From an uncultured Mollicutes bacterium (GTDB taxonomy: Bacteria > Bacillota_I > Bacilli_A > RF39 > UBA660), in contig UQQI01000031.1 of NCBI GenBank assembly GCA_900543055.1, positions 1 to 17,926 of the forward strand: 17,926 nucleotides of DNA, in the 5' to 3' direction. Below the pieces are notes generated by a model, which ran no database searches, had not been told where the DNA came from, and saw only the letters and a list, made by a program, of their open reading frames with translations. How positions within the stretch are numbered: the stretch's first letter is position 1; every line of letters begins with the position of its first letter. A program made the translations under genes and the position numbers. This document shows, piece after piece, positions 15,299 to 17,926 of the stretch.

Positions 15299-16423
15299 TT
15301 ATCTATACTTATATGTAGTAGATTTCTTTAGAGAAATATCAAGTAATATCCCAACGATTAACATATATGATAATAAACTAGATCCTCCATAAGATACAAA
15401 AGGCAATGTAATACCTGTAATTGGAAGTAAACCAACAGTCATACCAATATTTTGAATTTGTTGAAATATTAACATACCAAGAATCCCTGCAACAATAAAT
15501 TTATCTGTATCTTGTATTTTTCTTCTAGTAAGCATAATTATATTTATATCTAAATAAAGAATTAGACCAAGAAGTACAATAACTCCTAATAGACCAAAAT
15601 TAGATGCAAAAACTGCAAAGATAAAGTCAGTTGACGATTCTGGAAAATAAATCGGTGTATTATTATAACCGTGTCCAAAAAAACCAGCTGAGCCAATAGC
15701 AACTAAAGCATTTTCAAGTTGTAACCCAGAACCTTCTTGCCAATTAAAAACTCTCTCAAAACGGTAGTAAAAAGAACTACCAAAAATCTTAATAAACAAA
15801 TCTTCCTTAAAAAAGTAAAGTAAGAAAACACTCCCAAGTAGACAAAAAACAATTAAAAATGCAATTGCAAACCATCTAAGTCTAATACCACTAACAAACA
15901 TCATAGAAATATAAATTACTAAATACATAAATACACACCCAGTATCAGGTTGTAAAAATGTAAGAATAGATGGAATTAAAACAACAATAAAGGTCTTTAA
16001 TATAAATTGAAATTCTTCCTTCATAGTAGGATTATCATAATCATTTCTGAAATTATGAATCATAGTCGCTAAAATAAGCATTAAAAATATCTTCATAAAT
16101 TCACTAGGTTGAATACTTCCAATACCAGGTATTACATACCAACATCTACTATTATTAATAGGTGTTGCAAACAACAATAGTCCAAGTAATAAAACATTAC
16201 CAATAATATATAATGTCCAAGTATGTCTATATAAATATTCATTTTTAAGTTTAATCAAAATAATTACCAAAATCCAACCTATACCATACCACATAGCTTG
16301 TTTAAAAGCTAAATTACCAAGAGTACTAGAAGTATAAGTTAAAGCACTATAAATTGTAAAAATACTTATTACAGATAAAAGAATAATTGGTATTAATATT
16401 CCGTAATTAACTTTATATTTAAT
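15299..16423 (-). CDS. RodA/FtsW/SpoVE-family peptidoglycan polymerase, ATT start
   Basis: This SEDS-family glycosyltransferase, which polymerises lipid II at the membrane, has about ten membrane segments. Signatures include GIGSIQPSEFMKI, LQPDTGC, a PESSTDFIFAV loop and QNIGMTVGLLPITGITLPFVSYGGSS. NIGMT and the overall length fit RodA best; SpoVE or FtsW remain possible, given the sporulating host. The first ATG (16294) would remove TM1. The frame is open 43 codons further upstream, to an ATT at 16423 placed 8 nt after AGGAGGAGG, and the added residues form a normal first membrane helix ending in AFKQA before MWYG. No ATG, GTG or TTG is in frame between the ribosome site and 16294. With ATT the protein is 374 residues, the normal family size. 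It ends at the bidirectional terminator. Confidence 0.85.
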   Translation of the reverse strand: MKYKVNYGILIPIILLSVISIFTIYSALTYTSSTLGNLAFKQAMWYGIGWILVIILIKLKNEYLYRHTWTLYIIGNVLLLGLLLFATPINNSRCWYVIPGIGSIQPSEFMKIFLMLILATMIHNFRNDYDNPTMKEEFQFILKTFIVVLIPSILTFLQPDTGCVFMYLVIYISMMFVSGIRLRWFAIAFLIVFCLLGSVFLLYFFKEDLFIKIFGSSFYYRFERVFNWQEGSGLQLENALVAIGSAGFFGHGYNNTPIYFPESSTDFIFAVFASNFGLLGVIVLLGLILYLDINIIMLTRRKIQDTDKFIVAGILGMLIFQQIQNIGMTVGLLPITGITLPFVSYGGSSLLSYMLIVGILLDISLKKSTTYKYR

Positions 16424-16431
16424 ACAAATTA

Positions 16432-16451
16432 CCTCCTCCTTTAATATTATA
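16432..16451 (-). promoter_or_regulatory. -10 box and ribosome site of the rodA-like gene
   Basis: On the minus strand TATAAT occupies 16451-16446 and AGGAGGAGG 16440-16432, followed after 8 nt by ATT at 16423. No clear -35 is found at 17 nt; TTGTTA lies 21 nt upstream. The inferred leader is about 16 nt. The double AGGAGG is unusually strong, as might be needed for a weak start codon. Confidence 0.55.
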
Positions 16452-16460
16452 TCAAAAACT

Positions 16461-16490
16461 ACGTATTTTTATTAACAAAATTCATAAAAT
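16461..16490 (+). promoter_or_regulatory. Weak candidate sigma-E-like promoter of the small unknown gene
   Basis: ACGTATT (16461-16467, five of seven against KMATATT), 15 nt, CATAAAAT (16483-16490, seven of eight against CATACAHT). It is only 16 nt from the ATG, and the region is so AT-rich that a chance match is quite possible. Confidence 0.25.
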
Positions 16491-16506
16491 ATATAAAGGA
16501 GCAATT

Positions 16507-16845
16507 ATGAAAAAATTACCAAGAATATATAAAAATCAGATGTCTAGTCCAAAAAATAATAATAAAAAATGCTGTTATTTAGAAAAAAACAAAGAAATAG
16601 CAAAAAACATAGCCATAGAAAATAAAGTTATAAATAAAGAAGCAGTAGATGAAAAAATAGAAAATACACTACAAAGTATATTTAAAAAAACAGGTTATCC
16701 ATATAATATAAGAGTATATATAAAAACAAAAGATAAAGAATATGATACCTATTTGGTTGCTAGAACAAAAAGAAAAATAACTACTCTTGATAATGAAGTA
16801 ATATATTTAGATGAAATAGAAGAGTTAAAGAAAATATCAAATTAA
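16507..16845 (+). CDS. Small hypothetical protein between cell-wall and spore-coat genes
   Basis: I do not recognise this 112-residue protein. It has a basic, polar N-terminus with a lone Cys-Cys pair (NNKKCCYLEKN), a helical middle (EAVDEKIENTLQSIFKKTG), then a strand-rich part (YNIRVYIKTK, TYLVARTKRKITTL, EVIYLDEIEEL). It has no signal peptide or membrane segment and is strongly charged. AAGGAG lies 5 nt before the ATG, and codon use is like its neighbours, so it is very likely expressed. It is transcribed divergently from the rodA-like gene and converges on the coat operon. A sporulation role is suggested only by position and a weak sigma-E-like upstream element. No good hairpin terminator follows on its own strand. 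Confidence 0.7.
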   Translation: MKKLPRIYKNQMSSPKNNNKKCCYLEKNKEIAKNIAIENKVINKEAVDEKIENTLQSIFKKTGYPYNIRVYIKTKDKEYDTYLVARTKRKITTLDNEVIYLDEIEELKKISN

Positions 16846-16863
16846 AGATATTTTTTTTAATAT

Positions 16864-16888
16864 AAAAACTTCTCCAATTAGGAGAAGT
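16864..16888 (-). terminator. Terminator of the coat-protein operon
   Basis: A perfect 8-bp stem (16881-16888 with 16868-16875 on the minus strand) with a five-base loop is followed on that strand by a run of Ts, 12 nt past the stop of the downstream coat gene. No T tract follows in the plus direction. Confidence 0.78.
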
Positions 16889-16900
16889 CTAGAATCTAAA

Positions 16901-17308
16901 TTAAGAACATAAGTCTATATAAGTATCACTAAGACATCTTATAGCACCACAACAACTTAAATCTAGTGTAACAAATTCATTAGTACTAGTATACTCATTA
17001 GTTGTAGTATTTAAATATAAAATTCTACATGTACAACAACAATCATCACAGTTTTCAACTCTAAGTACATTGCTTGCAACTACTTCATTATTAACTGTTA
17101 TATTAAAACTCCAAGGGTTACCACTGCAGCAATTGTATAACATAATTGGACGAGTATTGTAACAAACACTAGTAGTAACAGGTCCTAGAAAAGGTTTATC
17201 ACATCCTACATAATTATCACAATCGAAGTCTTGTTTTTGAAGTAATAATATTTTTTTTAGAATATCATAAATACAATTACAACATTTCTCGTTAGAATTA
17301 TTATTCAT
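16901..17308 (-). CDS. CotY/CotZ-family cysteine-rich spore coat protein
   Basis: The 135-residue protein has about 20 cysteines, many paired (CCNC, NCCSG, CDDCCCTC, SCCGAIRC). The C-terminal FVTLDLSCCGAIRCL corresponds to the conserved IEVDLDCFCAINCL region of B. subtilis CotZ/CotY (Spore-coat_CotZ family), and the NTRPIMLYN and CRILYL strands fit the same fold. In Bacillus these proteins self-assemble into the disulfide-linked outermost crust and are controlled by sigma-K and GerE. Its ribosome site, AAGGAGGG, is about 5 nt from the ATG. The gene is 14 nt downstream of a smaller paralogue and is followed by a terminator. Whether it matches CotY or CotZ specifically cannot be decided. At 135 residues it is slightly shorter than CotZ (about 148). 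Confidence 0.85.
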   Translation of the reverse strand: MNNNSNEKCCNCIYDILKKILLLQKQDFDCDNYVGCDKPFLGPVTTSVCYNTRPIMLYNCCSGNPWSFNITVNNEVVASNVLRVENCDDCCCTCRILYLNTTTNEYTSTNEFVTLDLSCCGAIRCLSDTYIDLCS

Positions 17309-17322
17309 TTTATCCCTCCTTT

Positions 17323-17640
17323 CTAAAAGTTAAGAATGATATCTTCATAACACCTAATAGCACTAATACAATTAGTAGATATAGTAATAAATTCGTTTAA
17401 AGAACTAAATGTCGAATTATTTAAACTAAGTAGAAGTAGGGTACAACAATTATTTTTAACACTCATTACTCTATAATATGTCGAATTATTAATTTCAAGT
17501 AATTCACCATTCTTTTTATAGATTTGTAGTACACGAGTATTGTAGTTGTTACTACATAAACGATTACAATTATTAGTGGAATTATCTTGTAATAGACAAA
17601 TGTATTTAAGTAAATTATTCATACAATTATTTTCATCCAT
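17323..17640 (-). CDS. Smaller CotY/CotZ-like coat protein, paralogue of its downstream neighbour
   Basis: The 105-residue protein shares the layout of the 135-residue neighbour: an N-terminal C-x-N-L-L-K-x-I-x-L-L-Q helix, a N-T-R-V-L-Q strand (NTRPIM in the neighbour), a central NNCCTLLLL strand, and a C-terminal EFITISTNCISAIRCYED block matching FVTLDLSCCGAIRCLSD. It has fewer cysteines (eight). ATG at 17640 is chosen over GTG at 17649 because the GTG lies inside the ribosome site AGAGGTGG (17654-17647). It is the first gene of a two-gene operon behind a sigma-K-like promoter. The pair looks like a tandem duplication, comparable to cotY-cotZ in Bacillus. Confidence 0.78.
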   Translation of the reverse strand: MDENNCMNNLLKYICLLQDNSTNNCNRLCSNNYNTRVLQIYKKNGELLEINNSTYYRVMSVKNNCCTLLLLSLNNSTFSSLNEFITISTNCISAIRCYEDIILNF

Positions 17641-17668
17641 AGTATCCACCTCTTATCAGTATCTAATA

Positions 17669-17695
17669 TAAATTATGTAATATTTACATTTTTGT
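17669..17695 (-). promoter_or_regulatory. Sigma-K-like promoter of the coat operon
   Basis: Read on the minus strand, AC (17695-17694), a 16-nt spacer and CATAATTTA (17677-17669) fit the sigma-K consensus AC-N16/17-CATANNNTA fully. The -10 is 28 nt before the ATG at 17640, so the start near 17661 leaves the ribosome site intact. Sigma-K control is what cotYZ-type genes have in B. subtilis. Confidence 0.6.
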
Positions 17696-17770
17696 TAATA
17701 ATATTCTTTATATAGTTTATGTAAGAAAATAAAAGTATATGTAAAAAAAATATATAATTTTTTAAAATAC

Positions 17771-17799
17771 TTGATAAAATCAAAAAAAAATAATAAAAT
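17771..17799 (+). promoter_or_regulatory. Housekeeping promoter of the thioredoxin-like gene
   Basis: TTGATA (17771-17776), 17 nt, TAAAAT (17794-17799). The start would be near 17806, giving a ~69-nt leader, much longer than others in the window. Confidence 0.62.
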
Positions 17800-17810
17800 A
17801 AATTTATAGG

Positions 17811-17844
17811 ATATGGGTTCGGTACTCGTAGAATTGAACTATAT
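17811..17844 (+). other. Stem-loop in the leader of the last gene
   Basis: 17811-17820 can pair with 17836-17844 (nine pairs including one G-T, with one bulged G) around a 15-base loop. The patch is clearly more G/C-rich than the surrounding intergenic DNA and lies just after the inferred start site, 15 nt before AGGAGGTG. It could affect RNA stability or translation. No known riboswitch or T-box was recognised. Confidence 0.35.
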
Positions 17845-17874
17845 TCTTAAAATGTAATAGGAGGTGAAAAGAAT

Positions 17875-17926
17875 ATGTCAGTAATTCACGTAGATGAAGA
17901 AGCATTAAAAACATTAAAGAATGCTT
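17875..17926 (+). CDS. Start of a probable thioredoxin (3'-truncated by window)
   Basis: Only 17 codons are present: MSVIHVDEEALKTLKNA. The opening M-S-V-I-H-V followed by a D-E-x-x-[LF] helix is typical of bacterial thioredoxin (TrxA) N-termini, but the active site CGPC lies beyond the window, so the call is tentative. A strong ribosome site, AGGAGGTG (17859-17866), stands 8 nt before the ATG, and a good vegetative promoter lies upstream, which supports a real, well-expressed gene. Confidence 0.6.
   Translation, partial: MSVIHVDEEALKTLKNA

Noticed and set aside
16846..16867. Terminator for the small unknown gene on the plus strand
   Set aside because: Only a weak five-base A/T pairing around a T run is present; the good hairpin at 16868-16888 has its T tract on the minus side.

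Overview
The window comes from a very AT-rich Gram-positive endospore former, most likely an uncultured low-GC member of the Firmicutes/Bacilli. The evidence is clear homologues of SpoIIIAH, GerE and GerM, two CotY/CotZ-type cysteine-rich coat proteins, strong AGGAGG-type ribosome sites, many simple hairpin-plus-T-run terminators and A/T-ending codons throughout. I could not assign a genus from the sequence alone.

Layout. (1) 1-5312 (+) is a tight operon that enters from the left: a 5'-truncated protein made of about twenty 26-residue helical repeats, a membrane-anchored protein with a possible cysteine-less thioredoxin-like fold, a FabG-type SDR reductase, a YnbB-type PLP lyase, and a DUF5684-like membrane protein with a C-terminal zinc ribbon. 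It ends at a perfect 15-bp terminator. (2) 5292-7065 (+) is a sporulation cluster, spoIIIAH-gerE-gerM, with recognisable sigma-E/sigma-K-like promoter elements. (3) 7044-7206 is a tRNA-Arg(TCT) unit with its own promoter and terminator. (4) 7256-8107 is a PrsW-family membrane protease with an added zinc ribbon. (5) 8097-9196 is a GT4 glycosyltransferase. (6) 9218-15294 is a single gene for a 2002-residue protein: an N-terminal domain with ADP-ribosyltransferase-like motifs (tentative), a long uncharacterised region, an SF2 helicase core, and about 590 residues of tandem YDxxGFDxDG-type repeats. (7) 15299-16423 (-) is a RodA/FtsW/SpoVE protein that appears to start at ATT. (8) 16507-16845 (+) is an unknown small protein. 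(9) 16901-17695 (-) is a two-gene spore-coat operon behind a sigma-K-like promoter. (10) 17771-17926 (+) is the start of a probable thioredoxin gene.

How the parts relate. SpoIIIAH and GerM both belong to the mother cell-forespore channel (SpoIIIA-SpoIIQ) in Bacillus, and GerE is the late mother-cell regulator that controls coat genes such as cotY/cotZ. The two sporulation regions are therefore plausibly one regulatory programme. The giant helicase-repeat protein is the least explained object here. It stands alone with its own promoter and terminator, its repeats include a roughly 90-residue higher-order unit repeated three times near the end, and I know no characterised protein with this architecture.

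Genes are packed very closely. Several promoters have their -35 element inside the terminator hairpin of the gene before, and the inferred leaders are only about 10-20 nt. No mobile element, CRISPR array or prophage gene was seen, and no gene-free stretch exceeds 300 bases. The longest gap, 7023-7288, holds two terminators, two promoters and the tRNA.
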